DNA of 64,000 nucleotides from an uncultured Collinsella sp. (GCA_900540855.1 UQHK01000010.1:16481-80480), one strand, 5' to 3'. Shown: positions 25,976-35,529, counted from the stretch's first letter. Program-made: numbers and translations. Notes: generated by a model from the sequence alone, not told the origin.

Positions 25976-27458
25976 GATAGTCCCTTCGTACACGCGGTCC
26001 CTGGTCGTCGGTGCGCAAACGCGCCGACGGGTCCGAGTTCAAATCGATTCGATTATATCCGCCGCCCGCGCTGCGAGGGCTGGGGCGCTGCGGACGACCT
26101 TGCGGCGCCGTTCGCTGACGCGGACGGGCTGCCGGCTCGGTCGCAGAGCCATCCAGAACGGTAAAGCCGTTACGCGAAGATCGCTCGCCGCGTACGTGGG
26201 GCACGCCGGCGGTACTCTCATCCATAACGGCAAAGCTCTCGCGGCGACGGTCGTACTCATCGCGACGGGCGCTCTCGTACGAAACGCGCAGGATCAGACC
26301 GGCAAGCATAAGCGACACAATAATCGACGAACCGCCGTAGCTAATAAACGGCAACGGTTTGCCCGTCATGGGAAACACGTTGAGGATGCCCAGCGCATTG
26401 ATCAAAAACTGCACCGCGAGAATGACCGCGGAGCCAGACGCCATAAGCGCGCCCCGGCGATCGGTCGCCTGCTCGGCAATGCGAAACGCCGAGTAGATCA
26501 GCATCGCAAACACCAAGAAGAACAGCACGGTTCCGACAAAACCGACTTCCTCGCCAATGATGGCCAGGATGTAGTCATTGTGCGCCTCGGGCAGATACGA
26601 GTACTTCATGGTTGAGTTGCCGATGCCACGGCCGAACAGACCGCCCGAGGCAAAGGCCATGATGGCAAGCGTGGCCTGATAGCCGTCACCATACTCGTCG
26701 GCCCAAGGGTTCAAGGCAACCTGAATACGCACCATACGGTATGGCTCTGCGACAAGCGCAATCACGATCACGAGAATGCCGAAGATTAGCACGCCGATGA
26801 TAAATCTGGGGTCGAGACCCGCAAACAACGCCATGCACATGAGGGTCAACAGGATGATCAGGACGGTACCGAAATCGGGCTGGATAAAGATCAGAAAGAG
26901 CGAAATACCCAGGTAGATGCCCATCTTGCGAAGGAATTCGTTGATGTTGCCACCGGGCGAAAAGAAGCGATCAAGCATGATGGCCGAATACGCAATGGCA
27001 AATGGCTTTAAAAACTCGGAAGGCTGGAACTGAATACCGGCGATGTTGAGCCAGCGCGTGGCGCCACGGCTGCCGCTGCCCACCAAGAACACCAGAAACA
27101 GTAGCCCTATCATGCCGATAAGGAAGATCCTAAGCACATCCTCCCCAAACCAGCTGTCCGGCAAAACGCGCACGATGGCAATCAGCGCCAGAACACCAAC
27201 CACGGCAAACGCGGCCTGTCGACCCAGGAAAAACGTCGCCGAGCCATTCTCGTGCAGCGCCTCGACCGAAGACGCCGAGTACACCATCAGCAGACCAAAG
27301 CACACCAAAGTAAACAGGCAGGCCATAAATATCAGACGGGGGCGCATGATGCGGGCGGGAACGCCGGCAATATAGCGTTCGCTAAACGACTGCCTGCCAC
27401 GACCGGAACGCGGTGTGCTGCGCCGCGAGGAAGCACGGTCCGAGTCGGGCCTCCTCAT
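25965..27458 (-). CDS. ftsW: Lipid II polymerase FtsW (SEDS family)
   Basis: About 497-aa SEDS glycosyltransferase that polymerises lipid II at the septum with FtsI. Ten hydrophobic helices follow a basic N-terminus. The SEDS signatures GSRGATRWLNI, QPDFGT, PEAHNDYILAIIGEE and YGGSS are present, including the catalytic Asp region. The Arg/Pro-rich C-terminal tail of about 100 residues is an actinobacterial-type extension. I place the start at ATG 27458 (MRRPDSDR); GTG or TTG codons up to 27491, adjacent to the murD stop, are possible. Confidence 0.93.
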   Translation of the reverse strand: MRRPDSDRASSRRSTPRSGRGRQSFSERYIAGVPARIMRPRLIFMACLFTLVCFGLLMVYSASSVEALHENGSATFFLGRQAAFAVVGVLALIAIVRVLPDSWFGEDVLRIFLIGMIGLLFLVFLVGSGSRGATRWLNIAGIQFQPSEFLKPFAIAYSAIMLDRFFSPGGNINEFLRKMGIYLGISLFLIFIQPDFGTVLIILLTLMCMALFAGLDPRFIIGVLIFGILVIVIALVAEPYRMVRIQVALNPWADEYGDGYQATLAIMAFASGGLFGRGIGNSTMKYSYLPEAHNDYILAIIGEEVGFVGTVLFFLVFAMLIYSAFRIAEQATDRRGALMASGSAVILAVQFLINALGILNVFPMTGKPLPFISYGGSSIIVSLMLAGLILRVSYESARRDEYDRRRESFAVMDESTAGVPHVRGERSSRNGFTVLDGSATEPAARPRQRTAPQGRPQRPSPRSAGGGYNRIDLNSDPSARLRTDDQGPRVRRDYHDR

Positions 27459-27494
27459 ACCTTGTCGGGGGCTCTCCTCTCTCACCGGCAACCC

Positions 27495-28901
27495 CTATTC
27501 CATTTGCGATTTCGCTGCAGCGGCAAGCTGAGCCACGTAGTCCTTAAACACGCGGCCGCGCTCCTCATAGCCCGAGAACTCATCGAACGAAGAGCAGGCA
27601 GGAGAAAGTAAGATTACGTCGCCACGGCTCGACAGCGAACGGGCAACGTCCACGGCATCGCGTAGGTCATCCGCTTGCGCGATATCCACATCGCCATCGA
27701 CATCGGCCTCGTCCATAGCGGCGGTAAAGCGCTCGCGCGCATCGCCAAAGCAGACGACCGAGCGCACGTTATCCATAACGACGCGCGCGAAGTCCGTGAG
27801 CGGCGTGCCCTTATCGTGGCCGCCGAGCAGCAAGATCACGTTGTCATCGGGAAATGCCGTCAGTGCCTTCTCGACCGCGTCGGTGTTGGTCGCCTTGGAA
27901 TCGTTGACGTAGCGCACGCCGTCAATCTCGCCGCACGGCTCCACGCGGTGCTCGAGCGGCTGGAACGAGGCCAGACCGCGGCAAATGCCCTCGGGATTGG
28001 CACCGACGGCCAGGACAGCCGTGGCAGCGCACAGGGCATTGATAACATTATGATGGCCCGAGATCTTGAGCTCGGATGTAGCGATGAGCGGGGTCTCGAC
28101 GCCCTTCAGGCGCACGATCATCTTGCCATCGCGCACAAAGGCGACATCCTCACCCTCTGGCTCGTCAAAGGCAACCTTGCAGATGCGACGACCCGGCGTG
28201 TAGATGTACTCATCGAACTCGTGAATGCCGGCGTCTTCGACGTCGACGACCACCAGATCGTCATCGACCATATTGTCAAACAGTTTGATCTTGGCAAGCG
28301 CATAGTTCTTATGGCTCTTATGCCAGCCCAAGTGGTCGGGAGTGATGTTGAGCAGCACCGCCACGCGAGGGTGGAGCTCGGTGGTCGTAGCAATCTGATA
28401 GCTCGAGAGCTCAGCCACAAACCACTCGTTGTGGGCTCGGCCGTCAATCTCGTTGATAGGCGGCTCACCGATGTTGCCGACAGCTACACTGGCCTCACCG
28501 GAAGCCTTGAGCAGATAATCGGTCAGCGACGTGGTGGTCGTCTTGCCGTTGGTGCCCGTGATGGCAATCCAGTTATCGGGCGACAGGCGATAGGCAAACT
28601 CGGGCTCACCCATAATCTGGGCGGCATGCTCGCGCCCGGCCTTAAAGAAGCCCGAGAACTCCGAGATGCCCGGGCACGTCACGCATACGTCATAGGCGCC
28701 CTCGACCTGTTCGGTCCCATAGACAAACGACGCACCAGCAGCCTCGAGCGCACGCGTGGCGTCATTGGGCTCAGAGGTGCCGCCGCCATACACGGTAACG
28801 GCGCTTACGCGCTCTGGATGTGCCAGCGCCCAGCGGGCGACATCGAGACCGGATTTGCCCTGACCCAAAACGAGCAGGCTAAAGACATCAGCAAGAGGCA
28901 T
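27495..28901 (-). CDS. murD: UDP-N-acetylmuramoylalanine-D-glutamate ligase MurD
   Basis: 468-aa ligase that adds D-Glu to UDP-MurNAc-Ala. The Rossmann start SLLVLGQGKSGLDVARW, ATP loop ITGTNGKTTTTSL, NITPDHLGWH and C-terminal LLGGHDKGTPL are visible. The start at 28901 has only a weak ribosome binding site and follows the mraY stop by 9 bases, so coupling is likely. Confidence 0.95.
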   Translation of the reverse strand: MPLADVFSLLVLGQGKSGLDVARWALAHPERVSAVTVYGGGTSEPNDATRALEAAGASFVYGTEQVEGAYDVCVTCPGISEFSGFFKAGREHAAQIMGEPEFAYRLSPDNWIAITGTNGKTTTTSLTDYLLKASGEASVAVGNIGEPPINEIDGRAHNEWFVAELSSYQIATTTELHPRVAVLLNITPDHLGWHKSHKNYALAKIKLFDNMVDDDLVVVDVEDAGIHEFDEYIYTPGRRICKVAFDEPEGEDVAFVRDGKMIVRLKGVETPLIATSELKISGHHNVINALCAATAVLAVGANPEGICRGLASFQPLEHRVEPCGEIDGVRYVNDSKATNTDAVEKALTAFPDDNVILLLGGHDKGTPLTDFARVVMDNVRSVVCFGDARERFTAAMDEADVDGDVDIAQADDLRDAVDVARSLSSRGDVILLSPACSSFDEFSGYEERGRVFKDYVAQLAAAAKSQME

Positions 28902-28910
28902 GAAAGACCA

Positions 28911-29930
28911 CTATCCCAACTGGAAGAACAGGGCAAGGCCAACGGCACCAAATGCCGCAGCGATAATCCAAAAACGGATGACGACCTTGGTCTCGGCCCA
29001 ACCCTTCTTTTCGAAATGATGATGGATGGGCGCCATAAGGAAGACGCGCTTGTGCGTAAAGTGGAAGTAGACAACCTGAATCATGACCGACAGGGTCTCA
29101 ACGATAAACAGGCCACCGATGATGAGGGAGACGACCTCGGTGTTAGTCATGATGGACGTACAGGCAAACGCGGCGCCCAGAGCAAGCGAGCCGGTATCAC
29201 CCATAAAGATGCTCGCCGGATAGCAGTTGAACCACAGAAAGCCCAGGCAGGCACCGGCACACGCGGTGCAGAAGATGGACAGGTTCACGTCTCCGTGCAA
29301 AAACGCCATGGCAGCCATGGCGAGCATGGCGATCATGGAGGTGCCGCCAGCAAGACCGTCAAGGCCATCGGTCAAGTTCACGGCATTAGAAAGACCGGCA
29401 ATCATCAGCCAGCAAAAGACAATATAGAGCCACGGGAACGAATAGCCGCAGATGGTAGTCGAAAGCACGCCAAGGTCAATCGTCAACCCACCGGGAAAAC
29501 GAATCTCGGGGGCGACGCCGCACCAGTTGACGGCAAGCACCGTAAAGGTGACACAGATAATGGTTAGGCCGATCATCTTGGCATGAGGCGTCAGACCGAG
29601 CGAGCGCCCATGCGTAACGGAGGTCAGGTCGTCGATCAGGCCCAGCACACCGGTCGCCAGCGTGGCGAGCAGCACGAGCACGAGCTCGGTGGTGAGCTTT
29701 CCCATCAGCAGGCAGGTCAGCGAGATCGCGACGAGGATGACAACACCACCCATGGTGGGCGTTCCCTGCTTAACCAAATGACGCTTGGGGCCGTCGGCAC
29801 GAACCTGCTGGCCGATACCCTCGACCTTGAGCAGCTTAATCCACCACGGCATGAGCAGCAGCGCAATGGCTGCGGCGATGCCAAGCCCCAAAAAAGCCTG
29901 ATACGTTGGATACGAGGGATTGCCGAACAT
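28911..29930 (-). CDS. mraY: Phospho-MurNAc-pentapeptide translocase MraY
   Basis: 339-aa membrane enzyme that moves phospho-MurNAc-pentapeptide to undecaprenyl phosphate, making lipid I. It has about ten transmembrane segments and the active-site blocks KRHLVKQGTPTMGG, NAVNLTDGLDGLAGG (catalytic Asp region), FMGDTGSLALG and MAPIHHHFEKKG. It starts 3 bases after murF ends, with the ribosome binding site in the murF 3' end. Confidence 0.97.
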   Translation of the reverse strand: MFGNPSYPTYQAFLGLGIAAAIALLLMPWWIKLLKVEGIGQQVRADGPKRHLVKQGTPTMGGVVILVAISLTCLLMGKLTTELVLVLLATLATGVLGLIDDLTSVTHGRSLGLTPHAKMIGLTIICVTFTVLAVNWCGVAPEIRFPGGLTIDLGVLSTTICGYSFPWLYIVFCWLMIAGLSNAVNLTDGLDGLAGGTSMIAMLAMAAMAFLHGDVNLSIFCTACAGACLGFLWFNCYPASIFMGDTGSLALGAAFACTSIMTNTEVVSLIIGGLFIVETLSVMIQVVYFHFTHKRVFLMAPIHHHFEKKGWAETKVVIRFWIIAAAFGAVGLALFFQLG

Positions 29931-29933
29931 GGG

Positions 29934-31358
29934 CTAGCACACACCTTCCACAAAGCGGTCGAGCTCAACAAAGCGGGAACCCTTGACCAGTACAACATCA
30001 TGTTTTTCAAGCGCACCGCCCATGCGGTCGAGCACCTGCTGATAATCGGAGAACACCTGGATGCGGTCCTCGTCCATGCCCATCATGCGCGCGGCATCGG
30101 CCATAAGCTGGGCCAGCTCACCACCCACGCACGCCAGCATGTCGAGCTTCTTGGCGGCGGCATAGGCGCCCACGAGCTCATGCATGCGAGGAGCCTCATC
30201 GCCCATCTCGCCCATCTCGCCCAGGATCGCCATGCGAGACCCCGTGCATGAAAGCGAGCACAGCAGATCGAGGCCGGCTGCCATCGATTCGGCGCTGGCG
30301 TTATAGGAATCGTCGATGATGCGTGCACCGCTCTTGGCGCGCTTGATCTCCTGGCGGTGCCCGGTGATCGTAAGACCCCTAAAGGCAGCATCGATCTGCT
30401 CGGGCGTCACGCCCAGGCGATAGGCAACCGCGGCGGCCTTAACGGCATTAGGAACGGACTGCACGCCGGGGATGGCAAGCATGGTATCGATTGTCTCGCC
30501 CTGACCAAAATCGAGCGTAAAGACCGGACGGCCCTCGTCATCAACGCGAACGTCGCGGGCGCGGACCTCATCATCGTCAGAGACACCGGCCAGCATCACG
30601 TCGATACCAGCAGGCCGGGCGAACGTATCGCGAATGAACGGCGTAAAATCGTCCTCGCCGCCCAAAACCAGCAGCGGCAAATAGTCGCCGGCGGCGCACA
30701 TGCCCTGGACAATCTCGGCCTTAGCGCGGGCGATGTTCTCGCGGCTGCCCAAAATGCCGATATGAGAGGTGCCGATCTTGCTCACGATGGCAAGGTTGGG
30801 ATTGGCGGACTGGGACAGGCGCTCGATCTCGTGGAAATGGTTCATGCCCATCTCGAGCACCAGGACCTCGGTATCGGCCGGAGCGGAAAGCACCGTGAGC
30901 GGCATGCCGATCAGGTTATTGAAATTGCCCTTGGTGGCCCAGACACGATAGCGCTTGGCGAGCACAGCGGCGAGAACGTCCTTGGTCGTCGTCTTGCCGA
31001 TGGAACCGGTAATGCCAACGACCAGGCAGCCAAGCTCCAGGCGATACGCGTGCGCCAAACGCAGCAGAAACTCCTCGGGATCATCGGTCAGCAAGATGGC
31101 ACAGCCCTTGTCCTGCGCCAGCGAGACCAGCTCGGCCTCGGGCTCACGCGTCATCACGACGGCGCCGGCACCCGACTGGACGGCACGGGAAGCAAAATCA
31201 TTGCCGTCGACGTTTTCACCGGGAAAGGCGACGAAAATCGTCCCTTCCTCGACCTGGCGCGAGTCGATAACGCACCCGCGGCATACCCGATCGACTTCTC
31301 CCGTCACGGTTCGGGCCCCTGTTGCGGCCGCGAGGTTGTTGACGGCGATCTCTATCAT
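29934..31358 (-). CDS. murF: UDP-MurNAc-tripeptide-D-Ala-D-Ala ligase MurF
   Basis: 474-aa ligase completing the pentapeptide precursor by adding D-Ala-D-Ala. Visible motifs are the N-terminal substrate domain with SRQVEEGTIFVAFPGENVDG, the ATP loop GITGSIGKTTTKD, LEMGMNHFHEIERL and DDSYNASAESM. AGGGGAG precedes the ATG. murE, which normally lies between ftsI and murF, is absent; a 128-bp gap without coding potential occupies its place. Confidence 0.96.
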   Translation of the reverse strand: MIEIAVNNLAAATGARTVTGEVDRVCRGCVIDSRQVEEGTIFVAFPGENVDGNDFASRAVQSGAGAVVMTREPEAELVSLAQDKGCAILLTDDPEEFLLRLAHAYRLELGCLVVGITGSIGKTTTKDVLAAVLAKRYRVWATKGNFNNLIGMPLTVLSAPADTEVLVLEMGMNHFHEIERLSQSANPNLAIVSKIGTSHIGILGSRENIARAKAEIVQGMCAAGDYLPLLVLGGEDDFTPFIRDTFARPAGIDVMLAGVSDDDEVRARDVRVDDEGRPVFTLDFGQGETIDTMLAIPGVQSVPNAVKAAAVAYRLGVTPEQIDAAFRGLTITGHRQEIKRAKSGARIIDDSYNASAESMAAGLDLLCSLSCTGSRMAILGEMGEMGDEAPRMHELVGAYAAAKKLDMLACVGGELAQLMADAARMMGMDEDRIQVFSDYQQVLDRMGGALEKHDVVLVKGSRFVELDRFVEGVC

Positions 31359-31486
31359 TGCAGCTCCCCTGTAAACCTAAATAATGCTATCGGCGTATTG
31401 TATCCCAGCGCCGCGCATGCGTGGTGCAGGGCATGTGAACACCCCTCATATGGGACAACAAACCACGCCCCAAAGATTGTAACCCC

Positions 31487-33352
31487 CTACTTCGTGTGTG
31501 GGATACCCAGCACGTCGAGCGCGTTGGCCATAATGGACTGGAACGGCACCGCAGCGGCATCTGAGCCGCTCGGCGTTCCGTCGAGCGTGATATAGCACAG
31601 TACCTTGGGCGATTGTGCCGGTGCAAAGCCCATAAAGGACGACATGTAGTTCTCCTTGAGGTAGCCGCCGTTCTCGTCGGCACGTTCGGCCGTACCGGTC
31701 TTACCCGCCACGTCATAGCCGTCAACCGCGCCGCCAACGCCCGTTCCCTCCGACACGACCGTCTGCATGCACGATGTCACCTGGGATGCGGCGTCCTCCG
31801 AAATCGCGCGCTCGCCTTCGCCCCAGTCCCTCTCGTCGCCTTTGCTGGACTTATAGAAGTGCGGGGTCATCATCACGCCGCCGTTGGCGATGCCGCCCAC
31901 GGCACGTGCGATCTCAATCGGCGAGACAGACAGCGCCTGTCCAAAGCTCATCGAGCCCAGCGTGGCGCCGTCATACTGGTCACGCTCCTTGACGATGCCC
32001 AGGCTCTCGCCCGGAAAATCGACACCAGAGCTGTGACCGATGCCCCACTTGTCCACATAGGCGGCAAAGTCGTCGGCACCGATCTTGCGCCCCACCAGGA
32101 CAAATCCCACGTTGGACGAACGGCGCATCATCTCGCGCACATCCATGGTCATGGCGTAGTCGCGCTTGTCGGCATCGGTGACGGTATCGTCGCCCACCTT
32201 GATGCTCGCCGGCACCTCAAACGACGTACTCGACCGCACGACACCCAAGTCGAAGCCGGCGCCCGCCACGAGCGTCTTAAAGACCGAGCCGGGCTCGTAG
32301 GCGTCGGTGACCAGGCGCAGGTTCATATCCTCGGTCTTGGCGTTTTCCAAATTGGTCTGGTCGTAGGTCGGATACGAGCAGGCTGCCAAGATCTCGCCTG
32401 TCGTAGGATCGGTGACCAGCGCCGAGCCGTTCTTGGCCTTTGTCTTCTCGACAGCCTCTGCCAGGGCATCCTCGGCCGCACGCTGGATATTGACGTCGAG
32501 CGTCGTCACGAGATCAACGCCGTCGACCGCAGCCACCTTTTTATAGGCACCGCCCGCGATATAGCTGCCGTCCCTCGCGCGCTCGCGTACGAGAGAACCG
32601 TTCGTGCCGGTCAGAAGCTTGTTGTATTGCTTTTCGAGACCCGTCAAGCCGTCGTTGTCTACATTCACTACACCCAGCACCTGCGATGCCAGATTGCCGT
32701 ATGGATATACGCGCTTCATGGCCTGCTCAAAAAGCACGCCGGGCAGGTTCTTCTTCTCCAGCGCCGCAGCGTCGTCTTCGTCCACCTGGCGCTTGATATA
32801 CACCCAGGTTCCATCGGACTCAACGAGCTTGCGGCAGGTCTTTTTATCGATTCCAGTTGCCTTGACCAGCGCCGACACCGTCTTGTCAACATCCTCGACA
32901 AGCTGGGGGTTCACGGCGATGTTGCGACATTCGACCGACGACGCCAGCACGTTACCGTTGCGGTCGTAGATGGTGCCACGTTTGGCATAGAGGGTCTGCG
33001 CAAGCAGGCGGCGCGCATCGGCACGCTCGCGCAGTTTATCGGCTTCGACAATTTGATAGCCGGCAAGGCGAAAGACGCCCAAGCCCAAGCCAAGCCCAAT
33101 GAGGCCCATGACGGCTTTGCGGCGAGGCAGAGGCGTGCCTGTGAGCCATTCGGTCGACGAACTCTTGCGCGACCTGGTGTTATGCACTTGAGGGCCGCCC
33201 GAGCCGCGAAGTCGCGACGCCGGGTCGTTGCCACGGGACTGCCCGGCGTTGTAAGATTGCCGACCCGTTCCTTGATAACCAGAACGTCCCCGCGACGAGG
33301 GACGTCCAGAACCGCGGCCCCCATCGGAACCGCGGCGATAGTCATTTGTCAT
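31487..33352 (-). CDS. ftsI: Septal peptidoglycan transpeptidase FtsI/PBP3 (class B PBP)
   Basis: 621-aa class B penicillin-binding protein that cross-links septal peptidoglycan. A basic, Gly/Arg/Ser-rich cytoplasmic tail (1-75) precedes one transmembrane helix (about 78-100). The dimerisation domain begins AKRGTIYDRNGNVLA, and the transpeptidase motifs are SVFK (about 355, nucleophile Ser), SSN (about 415) and KTGTAE (about 550). No PASTA domain is present. It follows the ftsL-like gene directly and presumably pairs with FtsW. Confidence 0.95.
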   Translation of the reverse strand: MTNDYRRGSDGGRGSGRPSSRGRSGYQGTGRQSYNAGQSRGNDPASRLRGSGGPQVHNTRSRKSSSTEWLTGTPLPRRKAVMGLIGLGLGLGVFRLAGYQIVEADKLRERADARRLLAQTLYAKRGTIYDRNGNVLASSVECRNIAVNPQLVEDVDKTVSALVKATGIDKKTCRKLVESDGTWVYIKRQVDEDDAAALEKKNLPGVLFEQAMKRVYPYGNLASQVLGVVNVDNDGLTGLEKQYNKLLTGTNGSLVRERARDGSYIAGGAYKKVAAVDGVDLVTTLDVNIQRAAEDALAEAVEKTKAKNGSALVTDPTTGEILAACSYPTYDQTNLENAKTEDMNLRLVTDAYEPGSVFKTLVAGAGFDLGVVRSSTSFEVPASIKVGDDTVTDADKRDYAMTMDVREMMRRSSNVGFVLVGRKIGADDFAAYVDKWGIGHSSGVDFPGESLGIVKERDQYDGATLGSMSFGQALSVSPIEIARAVGGIANGGVMMTPHFYKSSKGDERDWGEGERAISEDAASQVTSCMQTVVSEGTGVGGAVDGYDVAGKTGTAERADENGGYLKENYMSSFMGFAPAQSPKVLCYITLDGTPSGSDAAAVPFQSIMANALDVLGIPHTK

Positions 33353-33369
33353 ACTCAGCTACCGTCTTG

Positions 33370-33840
33370 CTACTGAGCGGTCGCGGTCGCGTTGGCGCCC
33401 GCGGCTGCATCCTGCGAAAAGTCAAGTGTAACGCTCTCGCTGGGCTCCACCATGCCATAAGCGCTCGCAAGGTCGCGAATGCGTGTGTCGGCACCATAGA
33501 CCGAATGCATGACCTCCAGGTCGGAGCTCTCATCGGTCGCCTTCTCGAGCGTGTTGGTAAGCGCGGCGGTGCTGTTGAGCACCTGAGCCGTAACGCCGGC
33601 GAGCGCCACACGGGCGACGCCGATCGTCATGAAGATGGCCGCAATGATGCAAAACGTTTTAAGAACGCTCATGAAAACCGGGCTTACCGCCTGGTTTGCC
33701 TGACGGCCCGCGCCCGTGTAGACATCAAAGCGCGGCGTGCGCTGCTCGCGGGGAGCAGCGGGAGCCTGCGGTGCCTCACGATAGGCGGGCATGGCGTTCA
33801 TATCATAGGCGAGTGCTGCGTTTGAGGTGTTGTAGCCCAT
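33370..33840 (-). CDS. FtsL-like bitopic division protein
   Basis: 156-aa small protein with a Pro/Ala-rich cytoplasmic tail (1-50), one transmembrane helix (about 57-80) and a short helical extracellular part (about 85-115) followed by an Ala/Thr-rich end. FtsL proteins are poorly conserved, so the call rests on size, topology and place between rsmH and ftsI. GGGAGG precedes the ATG at 33840. It would act with the divisome core (FtsQ and DivIC/FtsB). Confidence 0.7.
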   Translation of the reverse strand: MGYNTSNAALAYDMNAMPAYREAPQAPAAPREQRTPRFDVYTGAGRQANQAVSPVFMSVLKTFCIIAAIFMTIGVARVALAGVTAQVLNSTAALTNTLEKATDESSDLEVMHSVYGADTRIRDLASAYGMVEPSESVTLDFSQDAAAGANATATAQ

Positions 33841-33930
33841 GATATGCCGCCTCCCATCCCGAGTACGTTGGTAGTGTGTTTAAGCTCCGTTTGTGGTACG
33901 AGCGGGAGGTCCAATATCGCGCGGTCGCGT

Positions 33931-34896
33931 CTACAGACGCTGCGCCACGCGGATCTTGGCTGATCTCGCCCGAGGGTTGCGCGCAACCTCATCGGGTTGG
34001 GCAACCAGGGGTTTGCGGGTGATGACCTTGAGTATCGGCACGTTGCCGCACACGCACACCGGAATCTCCGGCGGACACGTGCACCCCTGGCTCATCTCCT
34101 TAAAGTGGTTCTTTACGATACGGTCCTCGAGCGAGTGATACGAGATGACGCAGATGCGTCCGCCCGGGTTGAGCCACCTTGTGGCAGCGTCAAGCCCTCG
34201 CTCGAGCACATCGAGTTCGTGATTGACCTCGATGCGAATGGCCTGGAAACTTTTCTTGGCTGGGTGTCCGCCATGCCGACGGGCGGCAGCGGGGATACCA
34301 GCCTTGATGATCTCGACAAACTGACCGGTGGTTTCGATCGGTTCATGCTCGCGGCGGCGCACGATCTCACGTGCGATCTGCGAGGCGAACTTCTCTTCGC
34401 CGTAGACGCGTAGAATCCGGGCGAGGTCGTGTTCGTTATAGGTGTTGATGACCTCAGCTGCGTTTAAGGTGTTGTTACCCGGATCCATCCGCATGTCCAA
34501 TGGGGCGTCCTCGTTGTACGAAAAGCCCCTGCCAGGGATATCGAGTTGCGGCGACGAAACGCCCAAGTCGAACAGGAAGCCATCGACCCCGGGCACCTCG
34601 GCCGAGCAAAGCAGCTCGTCCAAGTCGCCGAAGTTGCCCTTCAGCAGCTGGTGCGGTACGCCGGGAACCTCGCGGTCCAGACGGGCGCCAGCGGCCTCGA
34701 GGGCCATGTCGTCCTGATCGACGCCGAGCAAAAGGCCGGTCTCTCCCACCTGCGCGGCCATCTTTACCGAATGGCCGGCACCGCCAAGGGTGCAGTCGCA
34801 GACGACGGAGCCGCTCTTTAGCTGCAGCGACTCAAGCACTTCGCCGAGCATGACAGGTTCATGCCGATATTCTTGTGTCAAGATCCCACGCTCCAT
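33931..34896 (-). CDS. rsmH: 16S rRNA (cytosine-1402-N4)-methyltransferase RsmH
   Basis: 321-aa SAM-dependent methyltransferase (formerly MraW) that modifies C1402 at the ribosomal P site. The start EYRHEPVMLGEVLE, SAM loop CDCTLGGAGHS, LFDLGVSSPQLD and C-terminal VISYHSLEDRIVKNHF are diagnostic. The upstream gap to mraZ is 20 bases. The ribosome binding site for ATG 34896 is weak; a TTG five codons later has GGAG at 9 bases and is an alternative. Confidence 0.96.
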   Translation of the reverse strand: MERGILTQEYRHEPVMLGEVLESLQLKSGSVVCDCTLGGAGHSVKMAAQVGETGLLLGVDQDDMALEAAGARLDREVPGVPHQLLKGNFGDLDELLCSAEVPGVDGFLFDLGVSSPQLDIPGRGFSYNEDAPLDMRMDPGNNTLNAAEVINTYNEHDLARILRVYGEEKFASQIAREIVRRREHEPIETTGQFVEIIKAGIPAAARRHGGHPAKKSFQAIRIEVNHELDVLERGLDAATRWLNPGGRICVISYHSLEDRIVKNHFKEMSQGCTCPPEIPVCVCGNVPILKVITRKPLVAQPDEVARNPRARSAKIRVAQRL

Positions 34897-34916
34897 CCGT
34901 TACTCGTGCCTTGCCC

Positions 34917-35351
34917 TTACGAGAAGAAGAGGTCCAGCAGGGCCTCGTCATCATCGTCCTCATCGGCCGTAGCGCGGTCCCAAACCTCAAGGTGGTCGTA
35001 GTTGCCCACAACCGTGACCTCGCGGTCGAGGTTCGCCTGCTTGCGGAGAGACTCAGAAAGACCGATACGACCCGCGCTGTCCACATCCATCGACGTGGTG
35101 CGCTTGTTGATCGCCCTCATGAGCTTCTGGTCGTTGATGTCACGCGGGTTAAAACCCTCGTGGCCCTCACGACCCGCGAAGAGTCCTTCGACCCACTTAT
35201 CGAAGGCCTCGGCAGAGAACACGTACAGAGCATCGACATCCAGGGCTTTAAACACGCGAACGTGCTCTCCAAGCTCCTCACGAAGGGGTGCAGGCAGGGA
35301 CAGACGACCTTTTGCATCGAGATTGCGCTCGTATGCACCCGTCATTCCCAT
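34917..35351 (-). CDS. mraZ: Transcriptional regulator MraZ
   Basis: 144-aa protein with two tandem AbrB-like half repeats (AYERNLDAKGRLSLPAPLRE and MDVDSAGRIGLSESLRK). MraZ binds G-rich direct repeats at its own promoter and represses the dcw operon in several bacteria. Here a TTGAAA-N17-TATTAT promoter with G-rich repeats just upstream precedes the gene. GGGGAGGG lies before the ATG. It is the first gene of the minus-strand dcw cluster and has a short acidic tail. Confidence 0.95.
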   Translation of the reverse strand: MGMTGAYERNLDAKGRLSLPAPLREELGEHVRVFKALDVDALYVFSAEAFDKWVEGLFAGREGHEGFNPRDINDQKLMRAINKRTTSMDVDSAGRIGLSESLRKQANLDREVTVVGNYDHLEVWDRATADEDDDDEALLDLFFS

Positions 35352-35419
35352 GTGCGCCCTCCCCTCGGTTACTCAGATGGCACGTACGCGGGGAACCACC
35401 CCGCCTGTCGACGTCATCA

Positions 35420-35448
35420 ATAATATGGGGAACCGCCCCATTTTTCAA
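35420..35448 (-). promoter_or_regulatory. Promoter of the dcw cluster
   Basis: On the minus strand TTGAAA (35448-35443) and TATTAT (35425-35420) are separated by 17 bases, about 70 bases before the mraZ ATG. Confidence 0.7.
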
Positions 35449-35490
35449 CACCTTTCCCCACCCCTTCCCCCACCCCGCCCCATCACTCCA
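35449..35490 (-). promoter_or_regulatory. G-rich repeats resembling MraZ operator sites
   Basis: Read on the minus strand the stretch contains TGGGGC, TGGGGG and TGGGGA with starts 10 and 12 bases apart, directly upstream of the -35 box. MraZ sites are TGGGN-type repeats with about 10-bp period. The spacing is not perfectly regular, so this is a probable rather than certain operator. Confidence 0.5.
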
Positions 35491-35515
35491 CACCCAATAT
35501 GCTGTAAAACACCCC

Positions 35516-35529
35516 CGAGCATATGTTCG
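35516..35529. promoter_or_regulatory. LexA (SOS) box-like palindrome upstream of mraZ
   Basis: CGAGCATATGTTCG reads CGAACATATGCTCG on the other strand, one base from the symmetrical Gram-positive LexA consensus CGAACNNNNGTTCG. It lies about 70 bases upstream of the mraZ -35 box. No SOS gene is next to it. Confidence 0.4.

Noticed and set aside
27675..29567. Plus-strand open frame of 630 codons opposite murD and mraY
   Set aside because: Composition typical of antisense frames in high-GC genes and no ribosome binding site; murD and mraY are certain.
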